5,874 nt of DNA from an uncultured Eubacteriales bacterium. Lineage in GTDB: Bacteria; Bacillota; Clostridia; Christensenellales; Aristaeellaceae. The position numbers and the translations under genes were made by a program. The stretch covers positions 1 through 5,874 of the forward strand of contig CADBNX010000404.1 of NCBI GenBank assembly GCA_902796115.1, read 5' to 3'. The notes beneath the pieces are model-generated. The model worked only from the letters and a program-made list of their open reading frames with translations. It searched no databases and was not told the origin of the DNA. Below, one piece after another: positions 1 to 5,783 of this stretch. Numbering within the stretch: position 1 is the first letter of the stretch; every line of letters starts with the position of its first letter.

Positions 1-372
1 GAACGGCACCCGGGCATGTATCCGCACCGTCACACGGTCCCCTTCCACGCGCAGGATCCTGCCCGCGGAATTGGCGGGCAGGCCTGCGTCCACCGTAAAG
101 CGCTTCAGGGTCAGGTTTTCGCAGTCTGAAATATGAAAGCAGTCCGCGCTGTTTTCAAATTCCCCTTCCCGGTCGTAGAACGGCGCGAACACGCTTCCGT
201 CCCCATCGACCGTCAGGTTCCGCTTTCCGTGAAGCTCCACAGCCGCGGACAGCGGATAAACGCCCTTTTCAAAGCAAAGCGTTCCGCCCTCCCCGATTTC
301 GTCCAGCGCTTTCTGAATCAGGGGCAAAGCGTCCCGTCCGGCGTCGCCGGCGCGTAGGATCACCGTTTTCAT
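1..372 (-). CDS. Right-handed parallel beta-helix protein, N-terminal 124 residues (GH110-like; runs off window)
   Basis: Reading the minus strand from the ATG at 372 gives 124 uninterrupted codons to the window edge, so the C-terminus is missing. The protein opens MKTVILRAGDAGRDALPLIQ, followed by GGTLCFEKGVYPL (about residues 29-41), NLTVDGDGSVF (about 51-61) and CENLTLKRFTVD (about 84-95). The pattern of an early 'LxFxKGxY' strand, then 'NLTxDGxGS', then 'NxTLxxFxxD' is typical of pectin-lyase-fold enzymes. It especially resembles the N-terminus of GH110-type (alpha-1,3-galactosidase) proteins, but the catalytic half lies outside the window. There is no signal peptide, so a cytoplasmic location is inferred; this is unusual for enzymes acting on polymers. 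The start is supported by GGGAG at 381-385, 8 nt upstream. An in-frame ATG at 387 is less well placed. The gene follows the dehydrogenase-like gene after 76 nt in the same direction. The beta-helix fold is fairly sure; the family assignment is tentative. Confidence 0.75.
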   Translation of the reverse strand, partial: MKTVILRAGDAGRDALPLIQKALDEIGEGGTLCFEKGVYPLSAAVELHGKRNLTVDGDGSVFAPFYDREGEFENSADCFHISDCENLTLKRFTVDAGLPANSAGRILRVEGDRVTVRIHARVPF

Positions 373-413
373 CCGTCTCTCTCCCATCCCGGAGCCATCG
401 CGGCTTCATCGAA

Positions 414-426
414 GAAAGCTTTCACA
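414..426. promoter_or_regulatory. Perfect 10-bp palindrome in the gap before the beta-helix gene; possible operator
   Basis: GAAAGCTTTC at 414-423 is a perfect palindrome in the 76-nt gap between the dehydrogenase-like and beta-helix genes. On the minus strand it extends to TGTGAAAGC (418-426). The same nine bases occur at 3541-3549 in the gap before the glycoside-hydrolase gene. This resembles half of a LacI-family or catabolite (cre-like) operator, but the usual central CG is missing. A regulatory role is inference only. Confidence 0.25.
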
Positions 427-448
427 GCCCCGAATGTATGCCGCGCGG

Positions 449-1579
449 TCAGAATTCCGGAATGTCGATCTCCCTGCCGCCGCTCAGCGCCGACGCGTGC
501 GCCAGGATGCCCGCGGCGCTCACGTTGGCGGCAAATTCCATATGGATGGCAGGCGCCCTTTCTTCCAGAATGCTGCGCACGAATTCGTGCACCAGGTGCG
601 GATGGGAGCCGTGATGCCCGCCGGCTGCCCCGTCCCTGAGTGATTTTTCAGGCTGCGTCGCGTCCCATTCTCCCGCGGCCACGGTATAACGGCGGATTTC
701 GGGCGGCAGGTTTTCAAATACCGCGGGAGACCGAACCGGCTTCGCGGGCGTATCCCAGCCGCGATGCTCCGTTTCTTCCAGTCTGGTCAGGATCAGATCG
801 TCCGAATCCCGGAAGCCCCACTCCAGCGAGGCCTTCGAGCCGTACACATAAAACCCTTCCAGATAGGTGCGCGCCGTTTCAAACAGCGTGCGCGTCACCT
901 CGCCCGTCAGCCCGTTTTCAAAACGCAGCAGCGCGCTTTCCGCGGGAAACGGATTTCCCCAGCGGCAGCGCAGTTCCGGCCGCATGGTACCGGAACCGAA
1001 ACAGACCACCTTTTCGATGCGCGCCCCGGCCAGCGCGGCGATGGGGCTCATCGCGTGCGTGGCGTAGTACATCGGCGGCAGCCCGCGCCAGTACTCCGGC
1101 CAGTTTTCCATATCCTGATAATGGCAGCCCCGGAGCAGCTGTACGCGTCCCAGCTCCCCGCGGCGCTTCATCTCCGCCGCGTTGAGATACTGACGGGTGT
1201 AGAGCGTCGTTTCCATCAGCATATAGTTTTTGCCGCTTTCGCGCTGCGCGCGGACGATTTCGCGGATCCCCTCCAGGGTCACGCTCATCGGTACGGTGCA
1301 GGCGCAGTGTTTGCCGCTGCGCAGCACGCGCACTGTCATTTCCTCGTGCGCAGGAATCGGCGTCACCAGATGCACCGCGTCCACGTCCTCATCCCGCAAT
1401 ACTTCCTCAAAGCTGCCGTACAGCCGTGTGATGCCATATTTTTCCGCCGCCTGCCGCAGCTTTTCCTGATCGCTGTCGTACAGGCCGATGGTTTTCACAT
1501 CCGGATGATCGCGCCAGATCGGCACAAAAGCGCTTCCGAATCCGAGCCCGCAGAGCACCGCCGTGATTTTTCCGTTCAT
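449..1579 (-). CDS. Gfo/Idh/MocA-family oxidoreductase-like protein lacking the EKP motif
   Basis: This 376-residue protein has the size and order of the Gfo/Idh/MocA family. An N-terminal Rossmann domain (about 1-125) carries the dinucleotide-binding loop GLGFGS (11-16) and an acidic residue at the end of the second strand (GLYDSD, 32-37). A C-terminal alpha/beta substrate domain (about 126-376) contains YYATHAMSP (171-179), with a candidate catalytic His175, and HHGSHPHLVHEFV (322-334). Family members normally use NAD(P) to oxidise or reduce a sugar or sugar-like ring. The usual Glu-Lys-Pro at the end of the cofactor domain is replaced by T95-V96-P97 within CACTVPMSV, so the common catalytic lysine is absent. 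There is no signal peptide; it is likely cytoplasmic. The ATG lies 18 nt after the TGA of the upstream glycoside-hydrolase gene and is preceded by GAAAGGCGG, indicating co-transcription. The family is sure; substrate and even redox activity are unknown. Confidence 0.88.
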   Translation of the reverse strand: MNGKITAVLCGLGFGSAFVPIWRDHPDVKTIGLYDSDQEKLRQAAEKYGITRLYGSFEEVLRDEDVDAVHLVTPIPAHEEMTVRVLRSGKHCACTVPMSVTLEGIREIVRAQRESGKNYMLMETTLYTRQYLNAAEMKRRGELGRVQLLRGCHYQDMENWPEYWRGLPPMYYATHAMSPIAALAGARIEKVVCFGSGTMRPELRCRWGNPFPAESALLRFENGLTGEVTRTLFETARTYLEGFYVYGSKASLEWGFRDSDDLILTRLEETEHRGWDTPAKPVRSPAVFENLPPEIRRYTVAAGEWDATQPEKSLRDGAAGGHHGSHPHLVHEFVRSILEERAPAIHMEFAANVSAAGILAHASALSGGREIDIPEF

Positions 1580-1597
1580 ACACGAACCGCCTTTCGT

Positions 1598-3463
1598 TCA
1601 ATCTGCTGTTCTTTTCAGATGAAACAGCGCGGTATCCGGCGCTTCGAACGGGTATTCGAAGCGGCCTTCCCGCACCGCGCAGGTGGAGCCGGTGAAGAGC
1701 TCCTCCGCCAGAGTCACGTCCTCGTCCACACGTACCGTCAGCCTTCCGCCCTCCTTCGTGTGAACGGCAAGAAGATCCCCTTCCGCGTAAACGGGGATTT
1801 CCGCGTCCACCGTCAGGCGCGCGCCGCTTTCCTCCGCAAGCTTCCGCAGCATGGCGGGCGTCAGGTCCCGCCAGTTGTGCAGGTACGCGGAGGTCCAGCC
1901 GTCCATCCGCCGCACGCTCAGCCCTTCCTTCCCGTAGGGAATGCCGCAGAGACGCTCGCAGGCGGCGGTGTCCAGCCGCCCGTCCGTGCAGATGCCCGGC
2001 CCGTACAGCCACAGTACCGTCCGTCCGTCCCGCAGTACGTATTCGTCCAGTACTTTTTTCTTTTCGGCATTCAGGCTGAAAAGCGAGGTAAAGATCACGA
2101 ACCTGTACCGTTTGAAATCCGGAATGCGCGGGATATCGAAAAAAGAATATACCTCAAACGGCGCGCCGAGGCGGTTCAGCTTGTTCCGGGTGCCCAGGTT
2201 CATTTCCGGTGTCATCGGGTGATCCTGATTCACCAGGTACGTGCTGTCCGGATCCACGATCATGGCCGTCCCGCACACATCCACGGGCTTACAGGCGCCG
2301 AACCGTGTCCACAGTTCGTGCACACGGGAGAGCGTATCCATCACCCGCTCGCCCTGGTAGTAATCCCCCCACATATCGAACCACCACAGGTGCGTCCGTT
2401 TGATGAGCCCCAGTGCGGCTTCGCGCCTGATGCCGGCCACGGTCGATTTTTCGTCAGGCCACGCGGTTTTGAGGCGCAGGTTGATGTACGGCGTCAGATA
2501 GGAATTGTAGGTATTCGTGCGCTGGTCGCACTCATGCAGCAGGCGCTTTCCCCGTACGGCCGCCGTGCCGTTCGGGATCAGGAACCCGCTTCCCCCGCCC
2601 ATTTCCCGGTCCACGTAGGTGCCCGGGCTGATCAGGAAATCGATATCGGGGCAGTCCAGCACCTTCTCATAGGCCAGATGTCCGCAGGAAACCAGCGTTT
2701 TAAAGCTCTTTTCCAGGATATAGCCGTAAAAGCATCCGATTTCCACGTCCGGACCCGTGATGCCCCGGGCAATACGCGCGAATTCCAGAATGGTGTCCGC
2801 GATGGATTCGTTGCAGAAGCGCCAGTAGTCGACGGCCAGTCCGTCCTTTTCCGGATCCCGCAGGAAGTTTTCGTGCGACAGATGCTCCCGCACGGACTGA
2901 GGCGGGATATCGATGGGATCCGGCCTGCCGTGCGCGGTCTGCCAGGCGCGCCAGGCGGCGCGGCGGTCTCCGCTTTCCGTGCCGGAGGAGTAATCATACC
3001 ACTCGTCCGTGGCGCCGCAGGCGAGGATACAGGCGGCGATGCGGTCACGGTATTTTTCCATGGCGTGGCGCAGAAAAACCGACAGGTAGTTTTCCGTGGG
3101 TTCCTTCCATTCCGGATTGTGCACCGCCCTGCCCAGGTTGTTGAAGGAATCGCAGCAGGTGTAAGCCTTCTGGTGCTCCAGCCACACCGGGGAATTCAGG
3201 TCGATCATCAGCAGGAAGCGGGCGGAAGGCATGGCCCGCAGAATATCCTCTGCCATGCGGTCAAACGGCGTCGGATCGATCCGGTCGTACCACAGCCAGG
3301 TCGGATCGTACTGGCTGTAGGGCTCGCCCAGCGAATTGCGCGTATGCGCCGGAAACACGCAGATGGTGTCATACCCCGCCCCGGCGAAGCGTTCGATCGT
3401 ATTGAGCGGGGTATAAAACGAGCGGTACGCAAGGAAGGGGATCCCTGTTCCGTGATGCTTCAT
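1598..3463 (-). CDS. Putative clan GH-A glycoside hydrolase, GH42 (beta-galactosidase)-like
   Basis: This 621-residue protein has no signal peptide and is probably cytoplasmic. Residues about 5-390 look like a TIM barrel: an early YDTICVFPAH strand, FLLMIDLNSPVWL (83-95), then CGATDEWYDY (149-158) and KRLLHECDQRT (306-316). By position, E154 is the candidate acid/base and E311 the candidate nucleophile of a clan GH-A retaining enzyme. Residues about 395-510 (GAPFEVYSFFDIP, then DFKRYRFVIFTS, then GRTVLWLYGPG) match the class-I-amidotransferase-like trimerisation domain of GH42 enzymes. The last 70 residues look like a small beta domain. The length is near that of GH42 proteins, but the match is partial and it may belong to an unclassified GH42-related family. 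Upstream in-frame ATGs at 3490 and 3469 were rejected because the ribosome site at 3471-3478 lies 7 nt before the ATG at 3463. The dehydrogenase-like gene follows after 18 nt. The substrate is not known. Confidence 0.8.
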   Translation of the reverse strand: MKHHGTGIPFLAYRSFYTPLNTIERFAGAGYDTICVFPAHTRNSLGEPYSQYDPTWLWYDRIDPTPFDRMAEDILRAMPSARFLLMIDLNSPVWLEHQKAYTCCDSFNNLGRAVHNPEWKEPTENYLSVFLRHAMEKYRDRIAACILACGATDEWYDYSSGTESGDRRAAWRAWQTAHGRPDPIDIPPQSVREHLSHENFLRDPEKDGLAVDYWRFCNESIADTILEFARIARGITGPDVEIGCFYGYILEKSFKTLVSCGHLAYEKVLDCPDIDFLISPGTYVDREMGGGSGFLIPNGTAAVRGKRLLHECDQRTNTYNSYLTPYINLRLKTAWPDEKSTVAGIRREAALGLIKRTHLWWFDMWGDYYQGERVMDTLSRVHELWTRFGACKPVDVCGTAMIVDPDSTYLVNQDHPMTPEMNLGTRNKLNRLGAPFEVYSFFDIPRIPDFKRYRFVIFTSLFSLNAEKKKVLDEYVLRDGRTVLWLYGPGICTDGRLDTAACERLCGIPYGKEGLSVRRMDGWTSAYLHNWRDLTPAMLRKLAEESGARLTVDAEIPVYAEGDLLAVHTKEGGRLTVRVDEDVTLAEELFTGSTCAVREGRFEYPFEAPDTALFHLKRTAD

Positions 3464-3470
3464 ATGCATT

Positions 3471-3478
3471 CTCCTTTT
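3471..3478 (-). promoter_or_regulatory. Shine-Dalgarno site that fixes the start of the GH42-like gene
   Basis: AAAAGGAG on the minus strand lies 7 nt before the ATG at 3463. It sits inside the longer reading frame that opens at 3490 and is only 1 nt from the ATG at 3469. The shorter 621-residue product is therefore favoured. Confidence 0.8.
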
Positions 3479-3561
3479 CGCGCAGGACATCGGCAGGCGG
3501 CTTCCCGTCCGATGCCGCCGCTGCTCCGCTCCCGCGCCGTGCTTTCACAACCGGAGCCGTC

Positions 3562-3586
3562 AAAAAAAGGAGAGGCTTCCCTCTCC
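3562..3586 (-). terminator. Rho-independent terminator after the lactonase gene
   Basis: On the minus strand GGAGAGG, a GAAG loop and CCTCTCC form a perfect 7-bp stem followed directly by seven T residues (3562-3568). It begins 8 nt past the TAA of the lactonase gene. It ends the purR-lactonase unit and separates it from the carbohydrate cluster. Confidence 0.93.
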
Positions 3587-3594
3587 CGGAATCT

Positions 3595-4605
3595 TTACTT
3601 CAACTGCAGCAGCGCCACCGGCGCGCTGACCTGCATATTGGCAAGCAGCGCCCAGCAGTCCTTCCTGTCGCGGCCGAGCAGCGCCACATTGCCGGTTTTC
3701 TGGTTCGTCACCAGCACGCGTCCGTCCGCGAGCGGCAGGATATCGCGCGGCCAGTGGCCGCGTACGTCCGCTTCCCCCCGCCGGATCAGGCTGCCGTCCC
3801 CGTCGAAGGCGAAGAACGATATCTTATCCGCCCCGCGGCTTGAGGCGCACAGTCCCTTCCCGTCCGGCAGCAGGCGCAGCGCGGCCGGGAAATTGATTTC
3901 CGGAACCGCCGTCGGCAGGGAAAGCTCCTGCATCAGCGTCCATTCGCTTCCCGATATGTCATACACCTGCAGCGTGCTGCCAAGCTCCGTCACCACATAC
4001 AGTCTGTAGCCGTACACGAGTCCGTGCCGCGGCGCCTTGCCGGGCGCCAGGCGCACCTCGCTCTTCTCGATCCATTCCCCGTTCCGCTTCGTATACCGGA
4101 TGATCCTGTCCTCGCCGTGCTCCATGCACAGGAAATCCGCTCCGAAGGGCAGCACCTGGTGCACGTGCGCGCAGGTCTGGCGCACCGGATGCGCGCCGTG
4201 TCCGGTATGCCGGATCAGCTGCTTTCTTTCTCCGACGCGCCCGTTCTCAAGCGGGAACACCGAAATGCATCCGTCCGCGTATTCGCCGGTGATCAGGTCC
4301 CCGTCGGCAATGCAAAGGTGGCAGGGACACACCGCGCCGCACATCCGCCTGTCCAGCGCCTCCAGGCCGTTTTTCCAGTCCCCGTCCTTCGGCGCGAAGG
4401 AAGCGGCCCAGCCCTCCTGCGGGCCTTCTCCGCCGCAGACCGCGTACAGATACGCTTCCCCCCTGTCCCGCAGCAGGTAAATCGGATCCTCCGCGTATGT
4501 ATCCGCGTGCACCCGGAATTCGTTGCCTTCCAGGGAAAAGATCCGGATGCCGGGTCCCCCCAGCGTGGTATAGGTACCGAGCGCAAACAACAGTTCTTCC
4601 GCCAT
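3595..4605 (-). CDS. Lactonase-family seven-bladed beta-propeller protein (6-phosphogluconolactonase-like)
   Basis: This 336-residue protein has the usual length of the YbhE/Pgl-type lactonase family. Family landmarks appear in order: GTYT near the N-terminus (10-13), the PCHL strand (94-97), HVHQV (147-151), APRHGLV (191-197), TELGSTLQVY (206-215), AALRLLPDGKGLCASSRGADKI as a blade signature (241-262), PRDILPLADG (286-295) and NQKTGNVALL (301-310). Proven members open 6-phosphogluconolactone in the oxidative pentose-phosphate pathway, but many homologues have unknown or other lactone substrates. It is cysteine-rich around residues 89-97 and has no signal peptide, so it is probably cytoplasmic. 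GGGGAGG (4614-4620) lies 8 nt before the ATG. The gene begins 20 nt after the purR stop with no terminator between, so co-transcription with purR is likely. The family is sure; the precise substrate is not. Confidence 0.87.
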   Translation of the reverse strand: MAEELLFALGTYTTLGGPGIRIFSLEGNEFRVHADTYAEDPIYLLRDRGEAYLYAVCGGEGPQEGWAASFAPKDGDWKNGLEALDRRMCGAVCPCHLCIADGDLITGEYADGCISVFPLENGRVGERKQLIRHTGHGAHPVRQTCAHVHQVLPFGADFLCMEHGEDRIIRYTKRNGEWIEKSEVRLAPGKAPRHGLVYGYRLYVVTELGSTLQVYDISGSEWTLMQELSLPTAVPEINFPAALRLLPDGKGLCASSRGADKISFFAFDGDGSLIRRGEADVRGHWPRDILPLADGRVLVTNQKTGNVALLGRDRKDCWALLANMQVSAPVALLQLK

Positions 4606-4625
4606 ATCTGGTTCCTCCCCTCAGT

Positions 4626-5435
4626 TTACAGCCAGTCTCCCGGCCTCACCTTCAGCGTCTGTCCGTCCTCTCCGCGGGAAAGCAGCATCAGCGCCTTCAC
4701 ATCCTGCGGAATGGGATGGTTCGCGTCTTCCACGGCCAGCACCACGCACGCGCCGACCACGTCCACATGGAATTCCTTCATCAGGGAACGCATGCCGTTC
4801 ACCGTGCCGCCGCCGCGCATGAAATCATCCACGATCAGCGCGCGGGAGCCTTCCCGCACCGCCCGCCGCGACAGACTCATCGTTTCGATGCGGCCCGAAG
4901 AGGTCATATAGGAAATATTGACCGCGCTTCCCTCATACACTTTGTTGGAATGCCGGGCGATCACCAGCGGCAGACTCATCGCCTGCGCGGTCAGCATCGC
5001 CACCGGGATCCCCTTGGTTTCCATCGTCAGGATGAATTCCGGCAGCAGCGGATAGGATACACCCGCGAAAATCCTGGCCATATCGCTCACCGCTGAAGGA
5101 TCCGACAGCAGATCGGACTGATACAGGAACCCGCCCGGCAGCACCCGGTCCGGTTCCTCCAGCCGTTCACAGAGCGCAAGCACCCTTTCCCGCCGCTTTT
5201 CTCCCAAATCCAGCGGACGGAAACGCACGCCGCCGGCCGCGCCGGTCAGCGTTTCCACCTTGCCCAGTCCGTAGCGCAGGGCCATTTTCTGCAGCAGGTC
5301 CGTGTCCTCGCTGACCGTTGACTTCGCAGATCCGAACATTTCGCAAAACGTGGAAAACGGCACGATGCGGTTGGGAGCGCTCCCCAGCACATGCAGCATC
5401 ACTGCCAGCCTTTCATTTCTTTTTACCTTGTCCAT
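4626..5435 (-). CDS. purR: Purine operon regulator PurR (PRPP-responsive, Bacillus type)
   Basis: In Bacillus and Lactococcus this protein binds paired PurBoxes to control purine synthesis and salvage genes and senses PRPP. The 269-residue product has a winged-helix domain (about 1-73) with GSAKSTVSED (35-44) and the linker GAAGGVRFRP (65-74), as in B. subtilis PurR. A type-I phosphoribosyltransferase-like domain follows, with VLPGGFLY (98-105), METKGIPVA (138-146), MSLSRRA (186-192) and the PRPP loop LIVDDFMRGGGT (200-211). It is slightly shorter than B. subtilis PurR, missing part of the C-terminal tail. The ATG at 5435 is preceded by AGGAG (5445-5449), 9 nt away, and matches the family N-terminus. 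An in-frame ATG at 5540 lacks a ribosome site and would add 35 residues unlike any PurR. A promoter overlapped by PurBox-like sites lies upstream, so it probably regulates itself. The lactonase gene follows after 20 nt. Confidence 0.95.
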   Translation of the reverse strand: MDKVKRNERLAVMLHVLGSAPNRIVPFSTFCEMFGSAKSTVSEDTDLLQKMALRYGLGKVETLTGAAGGVRFRPLDLGEKRRERVLALCERLEEPDRVLPGGFLYQSDLLSDPSAVSDMARIFAGVSYPLLPEFILTMETKGIPVAMLTAQAMSLPLVIARHSNKVYEGSAVNISYMTSSGRIETMSLSRRAVREGSRALIVDDFMRGGGTVNGMRSLMKEFHVDVVGACVVLAVEDANHPIPQDVKALMLLSRGEDGQTLKVRPGDWL

Positions 5436-5555
5436 GATACCCTTCTCCTGCCCATCATCATGCCTGTTATCTCGAAAACACAGGGAATCGCTCCGTCCCG
5501 CATGCCTGTTCCGGCTCAGCCGGCGCCGTCCGTCTGCCATGCCGAAGGAGCGTTG
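5436..5555 (-). promoter_or_regulatory. purR 5' leader (about 120 nt) with nested inverted repeats
   Basis: The predicted transcript starts near 5555, leaving about 120 nt before the purR ATG. On the minus strand three nested pairings can form: CGCTCC with GGAGCG (5547-5552 and 5489-5494), GCATG with CATGC, and CCGGC-TGA-GCCGG (5511-5523). There is no T-tract after them, so this is not a simple attenuator. In GC-rich DNA such pairings can arise by chance. The leader matches no riboswitch class I recognise. Confidence 0.35.
5459..5510. repeat. 10-bp direct repeat in the purR leader
   Basis: CATGCCTGTT occurs at 5459-5468 and again at 5501-5510, 42 bp apart in phase. On the minus strand it reads AACAGGCATG. 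The second copy ends about 9 nt before the AGGAG of purR. No function is evident. Confidence 0.5.
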
Positions 5556-5561
5556 TTTAGG

Positions 5562-5590
5562 ATTATAGCACATATAAGCGAATATTAAAA
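5562..5590 (-). promoter_or_regulatory. purR promoter, extended -10 type
   Basis: On the minus strand TGCTATAAT gives a perfect -10 (5562-5567) with an upstream TGn extension. At a 17-bp spacing the -35 position reads TTTTAA (5585-5590), a weak match that the extended -10 may offset. Transcription would start near 5555 and run into purR and the lactonase gene. The spacer and -35 overlap the first PurBox-like site. Confidence 0.75.
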
Positions 5591-5617
5591 GAGTAAAATA
5601 AAAAAATGTTCGGCATT
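5574..5617. promoter_or_regulatory. Inverted pair of PurBox-like PurR operators
   Basis: Site 1, ATAAGCGAATATT (5574-5586, plus strand), keeps the central CGAA and matches 11 of 13 positions of the PurBox consensus AWWWCCGAACWWT. Site 2 is in the opposite orientation: AATGTTCGGCATT on the plus strand (5605-5617) matches 12 of 13 when read on the minus strand. Counted as 14-mers they are 16 bp apart, which agrees with the inverted PurBox spacing I recall for B. subtilis. Site 1 lies in the spacer of the purR promoter and site 2 just upstream, as expected for repression of purR by its own product. Confidence 0.75.
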
Positions 5618-5658
5618 TGGTTGCTGTCCGTTGTGTAAAATTACCCTCAATTTTCTGT

Positions 5659-5687
5659 TTGACATTTGTTTTTCCCTGTGGTATAAT
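5659..5687 (+). promoter_or_regulatory. Consensus vegetative (sigma-A/sigma-70) promoter for the tRNA array
   Basis: TTGACA (5659-5664) and TATAAT (5682-5687) are both perfect and 17 bp apart. TG at 5679-5680 adds an extended -10, and AT-rich sequence lies upstream. Transcription should begin near 5694, about a dozen bases before tRNA-Thr. Confidence 0.95.
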
Positions 5688-5706
5688 CCCTTCGTTGGTT
5701 GGGAAT

Positions 5707-5782
5707 GCCAATGTGGCTCAGCTGGTAGAGCAGCGGTTTCGTAAACCGCAGGTCAAGGGTTCGAGTCCCTTCATTGGCTCCA
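5707..5782 (+). tRNA. tRNA-Thr (anticodon CGT)
   Basis: The 76-nt gene folds as a complete cloverleaf. The acceptor GCCAATG pairs with CATTGGC (5772-5778) and the D stem is GCTC/GAGC. The anticodon stem is GCGGT/ACCGC around TTCGTAA, and the T stem is AAGGG/CCCTT around TTCGAGT. The anticodon CGT (5740-5742) reads ACG. The CCA end is encoded (5780-5782) after discriminator T. Confidence 0.97.
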
Positions 5783-5783
5783 G

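Noticed and set aside
373..448. Possible terminator between the dehydrogenase-like and beta-helix genes
   Set aside because: CGCGGC/GCCGCG pairing (440-445 with 399-404) has a loop of about 35 nt and no T-tract follows, so it is not a credible Rho-independent terminator.
3464..3490. Nine-residue longer start for the GH42-like gene
   Set aside because: The strong AAAAGGAG site lies inside this extension and is correctly spaced for the ATG at 3463.
764..4009. A very long plus-strand reading frame (over 1000 codons) antisense to the dehydrogenase-like, GH42-like and lactonase genes
   Set aside because: Over the dehydrogenase-like and GH42-like genes it is in exact antisense register, so it stays open simply because they avoid TTA, CTA and TCA codons, as expected with GC-rich third positions. 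Its translation is rich in Arg, Ala, Pro and His without any domain pattern, and it runs through the terminator.
4024..4911. Plus-strand reading frame of about 295 codons over the lactonase and purR genes
   Set aside because: It is in exact antisense register with the lactonase codons and has no domain signature; it is a shadow of the real gene.
5436..5540. In-frame 35-codon N-terminal extension of purR from an ATG at 5540
   Set aside because: There is no Shine-Dalgarno site before it, the added Arg/Asp-rich residues match no PurR family N-terminus, and the ATG at 5435 has a proper ribosome site.
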